Of a stretch of DNA of 64,000 nt, positions 1 through 11,448 are shown piece after piece. The DNA is from Clavibacter michiganensis (lineage in GTDB: Bacteria > Actinomycetota > Actinomycetes > Actinomycetales > Microbacteriaceae). The first letter of the stretch is position 1. Each line of letters opens with the position of its first letter. Below the pieces are notes generated by a model. It made no database searches, was not told where the DNA came from, and was given only the letters and a program-made list of their open reading frames with translations. The translations under genes were made by a program, and so were the position numbers. The stretch covers positions 1,860,001 through 1,924,000 of the forward strand of contig NZ_CP080437.1 of the NCBI RefSeq assembly GCF_021216655.1, given 5' to 3'.

Positions 1-2010
<2,010 letters not shown>

Positions 2011-2125
2011 TCACATGAGATTGAATCGTTTCGCCTCCCCGAAGGGAGACAGAATTGACCAATGATCTATAAATAGATCTTTGTGATCCACCGGAAAACC
2101 GGTGAATCTAAGATGCTCGCGTCCA

Positions 2126-2140
2126 CTGTGTAGTTCTCAA
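2126..2140 (-). repeat. Leader-like motif upstream of 23S
   Basis: The plus strand reads CTGTGTAGTTCTCAA, matching 13 of 15 bases of CTGTTGAGTTCTCAA at 4161-4175 in the 16S leader. On the RNA strand this is the TTGAGAAC-type box found in actinobacterial rRNA leaders and spacers. By analogy it could contribute to antitermination or to one arm of a 23S processing stem whose partner would lie 3' of 23S, outside the window. The function is inferred. Confidence 0.6.
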
Positions 2141-2230
2141 TATACGGGCGGTACCCCACCACCATCCACAACAGGACGACGGAAAGGGTCCGACAAGAAA
2201 CCAGACACACCCAAAAGGTGCGGCCCGGTC

Positions 2231-2252
2231 CCTCAGGACCCAACAGCGTGCA
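2231..2252 (-). promoter_or_regulatory. 16S pre-rRNA processing stem, 3' arm in the spacer
   Basis: Plus-strand CCTCAGGACCCAACAGCGTG plus CA is complementary to the leader segment at 4155-4177. Twelve bases pair perfectly (CAACAGCGTGCA with TGCACGCTGTTG), and the pairing continues with a wobble and a mismatch. The two arms bracket the 16S gene, as RNase III processing stems do. Confidence 0.7.
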
Positions 2253-2431
2253 ACATGCCCTCGACACACCAGACCACGTTCCCACCCCACAAGGAGGCGT
2301 ACTAGCAGCCCGACACATCAGCCGGCATCAATGTCAATGTTCCACCCATGAGCGCCACCGCCAGAACAGACGCCTGACGCGTGACTTGGCACCCTTGATC
2401 TCCCTGTATACAGAGGAGAGGTGCACATGCT

Positions 2432-3958
<1,527 letters not shown>

Positions 3959-4154
3959 GCTTAAACGCACGACCACCCGAAAGCGACCGGCACATCTAAA
4001 GCCAGACGTGAACGGGAATCGAACACGAACCAGCAAGTTTGAAACCGACAGAACAAATCATTACTGACTTGCTTGTTTGTTTAAATGTATTCCAAAGGAA
4101 TCCGAAACGAGCATCCGAAGGACACCCGCAACGGGTATTTGGCATTTGACATTG

Positions 4155-4177
4155 TGCACGCTGTTGAGTTCTCAAGG
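4155..4177 (-). promoter_or_regulatory. 16S pre-rRNA processing stem, 5' arm with TTGAGAAC box
   Basis: The RNA strand reads CCTTGAGAACTCAACAGCGT followed by GCA, a sequence typical of actinobacterial rRNA leaders. It pairs with 2231-2252 in the spacer over at least 12 contiguous bases, closing a stem around the 16S gene for RNase III. The box could also serve as an antitermination element; that part is inference from family resemblance. Confidence 0.7.
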
Positions 4178-4293
4178 AACGGACGCTCCCGACACCGACC
4201 ATCACAGCCAGCCATCGGAGCTCACACTCCACCGCTCCCCGTGGGAGTGACCCAGACCAGAAGGCCCAGCACTCACGTCGGAAGCAGAATCAG

Positions 4294-4323
4294 ACCCTAG
4301 CTCAGTTGATGGTAAACACGCAA
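4294..4323 (-). promoter_or_regulatory. Possible second rRNA promoter
   Basis: Minus strand TTGCGT (4323-4318), 18-bp spacer, TAGGGT (4299-4294). Actinobacterial -10 boxes follow TANNNT, so this is acceptable but weak. Multiple tandem promoters are common ahead of rRNA operons. Confidence 0.3.
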
Positions 4324-4422
4324 CCCTTCAGGGCCACGGCAACTTCTGTTTCACCAGGATCACCACCACCAGAACAGCTCCGGAAGCTTCTCGCTTCCCG
4401 CCCGTTCCGGCGACAAGAGGAG

Positions 4423-4451
4423 ACATTACGCGGACCACCCCACCCCCGCAA
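4423..4451 (-). promoter_or_regulatory. Likely rRNA operon promoter
   Basis: Minus strand TTGCGG (4451-4446), 17-bp spacer, TAATGT (4428-4423). Spacing is ideal and both boxes resemble vegetative sigma-factor sites of actinobacteria. It would start transcription near 4416 and give a leader of about 460 nt before 16S. Confidence 0.5.
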
Positions 4452-4463
4452 AACAACCCGCAT

Positions 4464-4479
4464 CCCGGGCGTGTCGCAA
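4464..4479 (-). repeat. 16-nt motif shared with the infA promoter
   Basis: Minus strand TTGCGACACGCCCGGG, followed by ATGC. The same 16 nt occur at 53191-53206, where they supply the -35 box and most of the spacer of a good infA promoter. Here the bases at the -10 position read TTGTTT, a poor match, so it may be an upstream element of the promoter at 4423-4451 or a weak additional promoter. Confidence 0.5.
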
Positions 4480-4492
4480 CGGCCTCCGCGGA

Positions 4493-4530
4493 CGTCGCTG
4501 TGGCGGCCCCTTGGGACCGCCGCAGCGACG
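4493..4530 (-). terminator. Terminator hairpin after purH
   Basis: Arms 4493-4506 and 4517-4530 form a 14-bp GC-rich stem with one G-U pair, immediately 3' of the purH stop codon at 4533. There is no clear U-tract, as is common in this genome. Confidence 0.65.
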
Positions 4531-4532
4531 CG

Positions 4533-6158
4533 TCAGTGGAAGAAGTGGCGCTCGCCCGTGAAGTACATGGCGACGCCGGCGGCGCGGGCGGCCTCGACGA
4601 CCTCCTCGTCGCGCACCGATCCCCCGGGCTGGACCACCGCGCGGACCCCGGCGTCGAGCAGGACCTGCAGTCCGTCGGCGAACGGGAAGAACGCGTCGGA
4701 CGCGGCCACCGACCCGGAGGCGCGGTCGCCCGCGCGCTGCACGGCCAGATGGCAGGAGTCGACGCGGTTGACCTGCCCCATGCCCACTCCCACGGAAGCA
4801 CCGTGGTGGGCGAGCAGGATCGCGTTCGACTTGACCGCCCGGCAGGCCTTCCACGCGAACTCGAGGTCCGCGAGCGTCTGCTCGTCCACGGGTTCCCCGG
4901 TCGCCAGGGTCCACGACGCCGAGAGGCGCGTGCCGTCGGTCGGGAACCCGTCGCCGGACTGCACCAGGTACCCGCCCGAGATCTGGCGGGCCTCGAGCCC
5001 CTCGCGGTGGTACCCCTCGGGGAGCGTGAGCAGCCGGAGGTTCTTCTTCGTCTTCAGCAGGGTCAGCGCGTCCTCGTCGAACCCGGGCGCGACGAGGACC
5101 TCGGTGAAGATCTCCTTCACCGTCTCCGCCATCCCCAGCGTGACAGTGCGGTTCGCGGCGATGACTCCCCCGAACGCCGAGACAGGATCGCAGTCGTGCG
5201 CGCTGCGGTGCGCGGCGGCGATGGCGTCGACCGCCCGGGGCGCCGCGACGGCGATGCCGCAGGGGTTCGCGTGCTTGATGATTGCGACCGCCGGCTCCTG
5301 GAAGTCGTAGGCGGCGCGGACCGCGGCGTCCGCGTCGACGAAGTTGTTGTAGGACATCTCCTTGCCGTGCAGCTGCACGGCCTGGGCGATGCCCGCGCCG
5401 TCCGGCCGTCGGTAGAGCGCGGCGTCCTGGTGGGAGTTCTCGCCGTACCTGAGCACCTGGGCGAGCTCGCCCGCGACGTCCCAGCTCGCGGGCCATCCCG
5501 GGGCGGCATCCCCGGAGGCGTCGCCGCCGACGACCGTCGACCGGAAGTAGTCCGCGACAGCCCGGTCGTAGTCGGCCGTGTGCGCGAACGCCGCGGCCGC
5601 GAGGCGACGCCTCTGGTCGAGGGTGGTCCCCCCGGAGCGCACGGCCTGGATCACCTCGTCGTAGCTCGACGGGGACACGACGATCGCCACGTTCGCGTGG
5701 TTCTTGGCGGACGCCCGGACCATGGCGGGGCCGCCGATGTCGATCTGCTCGATCACGTCCGAGGAGGGGGCTCCCGACGCCACCGTCTCCACGAACGGGT
5801 AGAGGTTCACCACCACGAGCTGGAACGGCGAGATCCCGAGCTCGCCCAGCTGCGCCTCGTGCGACTCAAGCCGGAGGTCGGCGAGGAGGCCGGCGTGCAC
5901 GGCGGGATGCAGGGTCTTGACGCGTCCGTCGAGCGCCTCCGGGAACCCGGTCACGTCCTGCACCGGCGTGACGGGGAAGCCCGCGTCTGCGATGGTGCTG
6001 GCCGTCGACCCGGTCGAGACGATCTCGACCCCGGCCTCCGCGAGAGCCGCGGCCAGCTCGAGCAGCCCCGTCTTGTCGCTGACGGAGACGAGGGCGCGAG
6101 CCACCTCGATCCCGTCTCGATCGCGGAACAGGGACGGGTCGTGACGGGGTCCGCTCAT
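4533..6158 (-). CDS. purH: Bifunctional AICAR formyltransferase / IMP cyclohydrolase
   Basis: PurH carries out the last two steps of de novo purine synthesis in the cytoplasm: formylation of AICAR with 10-formyl-THF, then ring closure to IMP. The 541-residue protein has the usual length. The N-terminal cyclohydrolase (MGS-like) domain shows [19 protein letters not shown] and GRVKTLHP. The C-terminal transformylase domain shows [18 protein letters not shown] and [10 protein letters not shown], and the protein ends in [10 protein letters not shown]. The ATG start at 6158 overlaps the purN stop (ATGA), so the two genes are translationally coupled. The open frame continues upstream, but that part overlaps purN in another frame and is not used. 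Confidence 0.97.
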   Translation of the reverse strand: MSGPRHDPSLFRDRDGIEVARALVSVSDKTGLLELAAALAEAGVEIVSTGSTASTIADAGFPVTPVQDVTGFPEALDGRVKTLHPAVHAGLLADLRLESHEAQLGELGISPFQLVVVNLYPFVETVASGAPSSDVIEQIDIGGPAMVRASAKNHANVAIVVSPSSYDEVIQAVRSGGTTLDQRRRLAAAAFAHTADYDRAVADYFRSTVVGGDASGDAAPGWPASWDVAGELAQVLRYGENSHQDAALYRRPDGAGIAQAVQLHGKEMSYNNFVDADAAVRAAYDFQEPAVAIIKHANPCGIAVAAPRAVDAIAAAHRSAHDCDPVSAFGGVIAANRTVTLGMAETVKEIFTEVLVAPGFDEDALTLLKTKKNLRLLTLPEGYHREGLEARQISGGYLVQSGDGFPTDGTRLSASWTLATGEPVDEQTLADLEFAWKACRAVKSNAILLAHHGASVGVGMGQVNRVDSCHLAVQRAGDRASGSVAASDAFFPFADGLQVLLDAGVRAVVQPGGSVRDEEVVEAARAAGVAMYFTGERHFFH

Positions 6159-6754
6159 GCCGGGGACAGCTCCTTGAGGTCGATGGTGCCGAGGGAGATC
6201 GCGCGCACCGTGTCGACGAGGAGCCTGCGCTCCACGACCTTGATGCGCTCGTGCAGGGTGTGCTCGGTGTCGTCCGGCTCCACGGGCACGCGCTCCTGCG
6301 CGAGCACCGGCCCGGTGTCGACCCCGGTGTCGACGACGATGATGGACGCTCCGGAGCTCGTGGCCCCGGCGGCGATGGCGTCCCGGACGGCGTGGGCCCC
6401 GGGGAACTCCGGGAGGTACGCCGGATGGGTGTTGACGATGCGGGGCGCGAACGCCGCCACGGCGCGCGGCGGGAGGAGCCGCATGAATCCGCTGAGGACC
6501 ACCAGGTCGGGCTCCCACCCGGCGATCGCCGCCGCCAGCTCGTCGCCCCACGAGGCGCGATCGGGGAAGCTCGCGAACGGCACGGTGAAGGTGGGGATGC
6601 CGCGCTCCTCGGCGAAGCGGAGGCCGTCGGCGTCGCGATCGGCTCCGACCGCGATGACGCGCGCCGGGTATCGCGCGTGGTCGGCCGCCTCGAGGAGGGC
6701 GTGGAGGTTGGTCCCGCTGCCGGAGATGAGGACGACCACGTTGAGCACGCGCAC
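6155..6754 (-). CDS. purN: Phosphoribosylglycinamide formyltransferase
   Basis: PurN transfers a formyl group from 10-formyl-THF to GAR, an early step of purine synthesis. The 199-residue protein has the expected N-terminal [11 protein letters not shown] nucleotide-binding segment. Its catalytic region has SGFMRLLP and [19 protein letters not shown] (Asn and His of the active site), followed by [11 protein letters not shown]. The start is GTG at 6754, three bases after the perM stop. The gene overlaps purH by 4 bp, forming a perM-purN-purH run. Confidence 0.96.
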   Translation of the reverse strand: MRVLNVVVLISGSGTNLHALLEAADHARYPARVIAVGADRDADGLRFAEERGIPTFTVPFASFPDRASWGDELAAAIAGWEPDLVVLSGFMRLLPPRAVAAFAPRIVNTHPAYLPEFPGAHAVRDAIAAGATSSGASIIVVDTGVDTGPVLAQERVPVEPDDTEHTLHERIKVVERRLLVDTVRAISLGTIDLKELSPA

Positions 6755-6757
6755 AGC

Positions 6758-8038
6758 CTATCCGCGTCCCTCGGGGCTGCGCCGGACGAGGGGGGCCATG
6801 AGGCCCGAGACGAACATGCCCGCGACGGCCGCGACGCCGATCTCGAGGAACGCGACGAGGAGGATCCACCCGCCTGCCGGGCCGACGTCGGCCAGGCGCC
6901 CCGGTCCGGCGGCACCGCCGGAGAGGACCGCGAGCAGGGAGAGCACGGCGGCGCCGACGAGGCCCATGCCGAGACCCGCGGCCAGGAACCACGGCCAGCG
7001 GCGCGCCTCGGGCTCGGGGATCCGGGCCACCCGCGGCGACAGGGCGACCGCGGCGACGAAGGACACGACGACCGGGACGAGGATGCCCAGGTACCCGAGG
7101 TCGAACGCGCCCTGCGGCAGGATGCCCAGGACCGGGACGGACGGGATCGGGCCGACGGTGGTCCCGAGCGGGGAGATGGACGACCCGGTGCCGAGGGCGA
7201 AGCCGGGTCCGACGAGCCACGACGCCGCCCACATCACCAGGTTCGGCAGGAGCGCGATCTGCGCGAGCGTGAGGGCGACGCCGCCGACGATCCCCGTCTG
7301 CAGCGTCTCGTAGAGGGTGATCACGGTCGCGTACTGGAGGCCGAGGAGCACCGCGACGACCACGGCGGAGATCGCGACGACGCCGAAGGCCGCGGCCGCT
7401 CCCCCGCGGACGGCCGTGGCCGCCAGGGAGGCCGCGCCGTCCGGGAGGCGGTCGAAGGCGTCGCGAGCGCCACGGATGGAACCTGCCGCGCGTCCCGTCG
7501 ACAGGGACCCCCACCACCGGCGGGCCCGCGCACGATCGGCTCTCGCGATCCCGCCGACGAGGAGGCCGAGCGCGAGGACCAGCGTCGGCAGGATCGTTCC
7601 GCGGCCGACGGCCGGCGAGACGCCATCGTGCTGGGCCGCGAGCGCGAGGCCGAGGGACAGCACTGCGGTCGTGGCCACGGCGGAGAGCGCGCCGACGCCG
7701 GGGTGGTCGGTCTCGACGATGCGGCGGCCGGCGCGGATCCCGAGGAGCAGCGTGAGGAGCGCGAAGCCCAGGGGCGCCAGCGAGAGCGCGAACGGCGCGT
7801 CGACCCCCGGCAGGCCGAGGGACGAGGCGAGCGACGGATCCAGCGACGCCGTGAGCGGCACGCCGTGGCCGAGGAGCCACAGGTCGACGGCCGTGCGCGC
7901 GAAGACGCCCCAGTCGATCTGCAGGTCGTACTGGCCGGCCCACAGCGCGGTGAGCGGCACGAGGGGCAGGGCGACGCCGACCCCCACCACCAGGAGCGCC
8001 TCGAGTGCCGCGAACAGGGCGGTTGCGTGTCGGTTCAT
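6758..8038 (-). CDS. perM: PerM-like polytopic membrane protein (DUF6350)
   Basis: A 426-residue integral membrane protein with about nine hydrophobic segments separated by short Arg-rich loops. No catalytic motif is visible. The identification rests on composition and position: in Mycobacterium tuberculosis the order sucC-sucD-...-perM-purN-purH is the same, and PerM (Rv0955) is a DUF6350-type membrane protein reported to support cell division under stress. The ATG start is at 8038. A strong hairpin (8133-8179) separates it from sucD, so it probably heads the perM-purN-purH unit. The function here is inferred from synteny. Confidence 0.75.
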   Translation of the reverse strand: MNRHATALFAALEALLVVGVGVALPLVPLTALWAGQYDLQIDWGVFARTAVDLWLLGHGVPLTASLDPSLASSLGLPGVDAPFALSLAPLGFALLTLLLGIRAGRRIVETDHPGVGALSAVATTAVLSLGLALAAQHDGVSPAVGRGTILPTLVLALGLLVGGIARADRARARRWWGSLSTGRAAGSIRGARDAFDRLPDGAASLAATAVRGGAAAAFGVVAISAVVVAVLLGLQYATVITLYETLQTGIVGGVALTLAQIALLPNLVMWAASWLVGPGFALGTGSSISPLGTTVGPIPSVPVLGILPQGAFDLGYLGILVPVVVSFVAAVALSPRVARIPEPEARRWPWFLAAGLGMGLVGAAVLSLLAVLSGGAAGPGRLADVGPAGGWILLVAFLEIGVAAVAGMFVSGLMAPLVRRSPEGRG

Positions 8039-8132
8039 GCCTCGACGACCCTACCGGCCGGGCCGCGCGCGACCCGTGCGGCGACGGGCGCGCCGGGGCA
8101 TCCGCGGGTCGATCCGCATGGGGAGGACCCGG

Positions 8133-8179
8133 GCACGACGACGGCCCGCATCCACCGGGGATGCGGGCCGTCGTCGTGC
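8133..8179 (-). terminator. Terminator hairpin after sucD
   Basis: Arms 8133-8151 and 8161-8179 are perfectly complementary over 19 bp with a 9-nt loop. It lies 20 bp beyond the sucD stop codon. No T-run follows on either strand. Confidence 0.75.
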
Positions 8180-8198
8180 GCTCGCGAGAGCGTCGTCG

Positions 8199-9086
8199 CT
8201 ACAGCGCGGCGAAGACCTCGCGGAGGAGGTTCGCCGTCTCGGTCGGCGTCTTGCCGACCTTGACGCCGGATGCCTCGAGGGCCTCCTTCTTGCCCTGGGC
8301 CGTGCCGCTGCCGCCGGAGACGATGGCGCCGGCGTGGCCCATGGTCTTGCCCTCGGGGGCGGTGAAGCCCGCGACGTAGGCGACGACCGGCTTGGTGACG
8401 TGCGCCTTGATGTACTCGGCCGCACGCTCCTCGGCGTCGCCGCCGATCTCGCCGATCATGACGATGGCGCGCGTCTCCGGGTCGGCCTCGAACGCCTCGA
8501 GGGCGTCGATGTGCGTGGTGCCGATGATCGGGTCGCCGCCGATGCCGATGGCGGTCGAGATGCCGAGGTCGCGCAGCTCGAACATCATCTGGTACGTGAG
8601 CGTGCCCGACTTCGACACGAGGCCGATGGGGCCGGCCTCCGTGATGGTGGCGGGGATGATGCCGGCGTTCGACTTGCCGGGGCTGATGATGCCGGGGCAG
8701 TTCGGGCCGACGATGCGCGTCTTCCCGCCGGTGCTCTTGGCGTGCGACCAGAACTCGGCGGAGTCCTTGACGGGGATGCCCTCGGTGATGACGACCGCGA
8801 GCGGGATGGCCGCGTCGATCGCCTCCACCACCGCGCTCTTGGCGAAGGCCGGCGGGACGAAGATGACCGACACGTCGGCACCCGTCTCTGCCATGGCCTC
8901 GGCGACCGAGCCGAAGATCGGGAGCTCGACGCCCTCGATGGTGACCGTGCTGCCGGCCTTGCGCGGGTTGACGCCGCCGACGACCTTGCTGCCGGACGCG
9001 AGCATGCGGCCCGCGTGCTTGGTGCCCTCGGAGCCCGTGAGGCCCTGGACGATGATCCTGCTGTTCTCGTCGAGAAGAATCGACAT
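8199..9086 (-). CDS. sucD: Succinyl-CoA synthetase (ADP-forming) alpha subunit
   Basis: SucD is the CoA-binding, phosphohistidine-carrying subunit that interconverts succinyl-CoA and succinate with substrate-level phosphorylation in the TCA cycle. The 295 residues are normal. The N-terminal CoA-binding Rossmann domain has [14 protein letters not shown] and GGVNPRKAG. The phosphorylated His lies in [20 protein letters not shown]. The start is ATG at 9086 with AGGAACAG upstream. It follows sucC by 27 bp and forms an sucCD operon closed by the hairpin at 8133-8179. Confidence 0.97.
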   Translation of the reverse strand: MSILLDENSRIIVQGLTGSEGTKHAGRMLASGSKVVGGVNPRKAGSTVTIEGVELPIFGSVAEAMAETGADVSVIFVPPAFAKSAVVEAIDAAIPLAVVITEGIPVKDSAEFWSHAKSTGGKTRIVGPNCPGIISPGKSNAGIIPATITEAGPIGLVSKSGTLTYQMMFELRDLGISTAIGIGGDPIIGTTHIDALEAFEADPETRAIVMIGEIGGDAEERAAEYIKAHVTKPVVAYVAGFTAPEGKTMGHAGAIVSGGSGTAQGKKEALEASGVKVGKTPTETANLLREVFAAL

Positions 9087-9113
9087 CTATCTGTTCCTGT
9101 TCTCTCTCGGGAG

Positions 9114-10286
9114 TTAAGCGGCGGCCAGCTCGGCGGCCTTGTCGGCCGCCTCGTCCATGGTTCCGACGACGGTGACGAGCGGGTGGGCGCGCTCCTCGAG
9201 GATGCGGCGGCCCTCCTCGACGTTGTTGCCGTCGAGGCGGACGACGAGCGGCTTGGTGGCGGCGTCGCCCAGCTTGTCGAGCGCGCCGACGATGCCGTTC
9301 GCGACCGCGTCGCACGACGTGATGCCGCCGAAGACGTTGACGAAGACGCTCGTGACCTGCTCGTCGCCGAGGATGACGTCGAGACCGGCGGCCATGACCT
9401 CGGCCGACGCTCCGCCGCCGATGTCGAGGAAGTTCGCCGGACGCACGCCGCCGTGCTGCTCGCCGGCGTAGCTGACGACGTCGAGCGTGGACATGACGAG
9501 ACCCGCGCCGTTGCCGATGATGCCGACCTGGCCGTCGAGCTTCACGTAGTTGAGGTCGGACTCCTTGGCCTTCGCCTCGAGCGGGTCGGCTGCGGCCGCG
9601 TCCTCGAGGGCCGCGTGGCCCTCGTGGCGGAGGCCGGCGTTCTCGTCGAGCGTGACCTTGCCGTCCAGGGCGATGATCTCGCCCGACTCCGTGAGGACGA
9701 GCGGGTTGACCTCGACGAGCGTCGCGTCCTCGTCCCGGTAGACCCACCAGAGGCGCTCGAAGACGGGCGCGACCTTGGCGATGAGCTCCTCGGGGAACGA
9801 GGCGGCGCGGGCGATCTCCTCGGCCTTGGCGGCGTCGATGCCGGCGACCGGGTCGATCTCGATGCGGGCGAGCGCCTCGGGGCGCGTGACCGCGAGCTCC
9901 TCGATCTCCATGCCGCCCTCGTAGCTCGCGAGGCAGAGGTAGGAGCGCTCGGCGCGGTCGAGGAGGATCGAGAAGTAGAACTCCTGCGCGATGCGGGCGC
10001 CGGCCGCGACCATCACGCGGTGCACGGTGTGGCCCTTGATGTCGAGCCCGAGGATGCCCTCGGCGGCCTCGAAGGCCGCGTCGGCGCTCTGGGCGACCTT
10101 CACGCCTCCGGCCTTGCCGCGGCCGCCGGTCTTCACCTGCGCCTTCACGACGACGGTGCCGCCCAGCTTCTCGGCCGCGGCGCGCACCTCCTCGGCGGTG
10201 TCGGCGACGATCCCCGGGAGGACCGGGACGCCGTAGGACTCGAAGAGGTCCCTGGCCTGGTATTCGAAAAGATCCACGCGTGTCAT
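9114..10286 (-). CDS. sucC: Succinyl-CoA synthetase (ADP-forming) beta subunit
   Basis: SucC is the ATP-grasp subunit that binds nucleotide and succinate. The N-terminus [18 protein letters not shown] is characteristic. [18 protein letters not shown] is the nucleotide-binding loop, and [11 protein letters not shown] and GIVGALD lie in the grasp and succinate-binding parts. The length of 390 residues is typical. The start is given as ATG at 10286, but the GTG three codons in (10277) would give the more usual VDLFEYQ start. Neither has a convincing ribosome binding site. Confidence 0.95.
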   Translation of the reverse strand: MTRVDLFEYQARDLFESYGVPVLPGIVADTAEEVRAAAEKLGGTVVVKAQVKTGGRGKAGGVKVAQSADAAFEAAEGILGLDIKGHTVHRVMVAAGARIAQEFYFSILLDRAERSYLCLASYEGGMEIEELAVTRPEALARIEIDPVAGIDAAKAEEIARAASFPEELIAKVAPVFERLWWVYRDEDATLVEVNPLVLTESGEIIALDGKVTLDENAGLRHEGHAALEDAAAADPLEAKAKESDLNYVKLDGQVGIIGNGAGLVMSTLDVVSYAGEQHGGVRPANFLDIGGGASAEVMAAGLDVILGDEQVTSVFVNVFGGITSCDAVANGIVGALDKLGDAATKPLVVRLDGNNVEEGRRILEERAHPLVTVVGTMDEAADKAAELAAA

Positions 10287-10524
10287 CCCATCCGCACCCG
10301 CGCTCGGCGGTCATGTGCGTCGTTCGAGGCTGCGGTGCCACGACCGTCTGGCGGCGGCACCCGGTGTGTTGCGGCTGGTCGACGTGCCCGCCGCCCACCT
10401 GCGTGGGCCGGCCCGCCGCGTCGACGACCGTGGAGAGCCTATCGGGTCGCGGGTGCGCCGGCCCGGGTGCGCGTGGGCCGTGCGCCGACGCGCGATCCGC
10501 GGCCTGGGGAGGGAGACTGGGCGG
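10287..10524. other. Divergent intergenic region sucC / MpaB-like gene
   Basis: About 238 bp without a supported gene. It should hold the promoter for sucCD on the minus strand. The open frame of the downstream gene runs back into it, but codon use and missing homology argue against translation there. Confidence 0.5.
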
Positions 10525-11346
10525 ATGAGGTCGAGGACGCATCCCGCATGCCGGCCGGACGGATCCATCCGCGATCTCGCGGGCGAGGGGATCCTGCTGG
10601 CCGCGGGGGGACGGGCCATCCTGCTCCAGATCGCCGACCCGTCCGTCGCGCGCGGCGTGGCCGAGCACAGCGGCTTCGCGTCGCGACCGCTCGACCGGCT
10701 GGAGGGCACGCTCGGCTACGTCTACGCGGTCGTCTTCGGCTCCCCGGACGAGGTCGCGCGCGCCCGGCGGATCGTCGGTCGCGCGCACGCGCCGGTCAGG
10801 TCCGCTGCTCCCGCAGCCGACGGATCCGCGCCGGCCTACTCCGCGTACGACCCCGACCTGCAGCTGTGGGTGGCCGCGACGCTGTACGACTCGGCCATCA
10901 CGATGTTCGAGCTGTGCTTCGGCCGCCTGCCCGAGGAGGCCGCCGACCGCGTCTACCGCGAGTACGCCGTCCTCGGCACCGCGCTGCAGGTCCCCGAGGG
11001 CCGGTGGCCCGCGGACCGGGCGGCGTTCCGCGTCTACTGGGAGGACCGGATCCGGACCCTCGAGCCGACCGGGGACGCGCGGCGCGTGGCGCGGACGCTC
11101 CTGGGCGGACGCGTCGGGCCCCCGGTGATCCGGACGGTGATGCCCCTCGTCGCGCTCATGACGGCGGGGCTGCTGCCGCCTCGGATCAGGTCGGGCTTCG
11201 GGATGCGGTGGGACGCGCGGCTCGAACGGCGCCACGCGCGGCTCCAGGGGTCCGCCATCGCGGTGTACCGGGTGCTGCCGCGTGCCGTCCGCGAGGCGCA
11301 CCGCTCGGTGATCACCCGCAGGTACCTCCGCCGCGACGCCGGGTAG
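10525..11346 (+). CDS. MpaB-family (DUF2236) oxygenase-like protein
   Basis: The predicted 273-residue protein belongs to the family formerly called DUF2236, which includes latex-clearing protein and fungal MpaB; characterised members are heme-dependent oxygenases. Visible family signatures are GGRAILLQIADPSVARGVAEH near the N-terminus, HAPV with a His likely near the heme, the strongly conserved YDPDLQLWVAATL, and a basic C-terminal part. The ATG at 10525 follows GGGGAGGGAG. It also sits 6 nt after GAGACT, so a leaderless transcript is possible. The frame is open further upstream to 10315, but that segment is unlike the family. The substrate is unknown. Confidence 0.85.
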   Translation: MRSRTHPACRPDGSIRDLAGEGILLAAGGRAILLQIADPSVARGVAEHSGFASRPLDRLEGTLGYVYAVVFGSPDEVARARRIVGRAHAPVRSAAPAADGSAPAYSAYDPDLQLWVAATLYDSAITMFELCFGRLPEEAADRVYREYAVLGTALQVPEGRWPADRAAFRVYWEDRIRTLEPTGDARRVARTLLGGRVGPPVIRTVMPLVALMTAGLLPPRIRSGFGMRWDARLERRHARLQGSAIAVYRVLPRAVREAHRSVITRRYLRRDAG

Positions 11347-11448
11347 CCGTCGCCCGGCCGCTCCTGCACAGGCGCACGGCGGCGGAACCCGTCCCCGGCT
11401 CGCCGACCTGCGTGCAGCGGCTCCGCGCTCGACCCGCACTGTGCGGCC

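Larger units (their letters stand above)
3959..4532 (-). other. rRNA operon leader and promoter region (no gene)
   Basis: This 574-bp stretch between 16S and purH holds no credible protein gene. On the minus strand it contains, in order of transcription, the purH-proximal terminator (4493-4530), a 16-nt motif shared with the infA promoter (4464-4479), a good promoter (4423-4451), a weaker one (4294-4323), and the processing arm with the TTGAGAAC box (4155-4177). The final 150 bp before 16S are AT-richer than the surrounding chromosome, as rRNA leaders are. Confidence 0.8.

Noticed and set aside
10315..10524. N-terminal extension of the MpaB-like protein to an upstream ATG
   Set aside because: The 70 extra residues are Arg-rich and unlike the family; the ATG at 10525 has a Shine-Dalgarno-like sequence and starts just before the conserved part.
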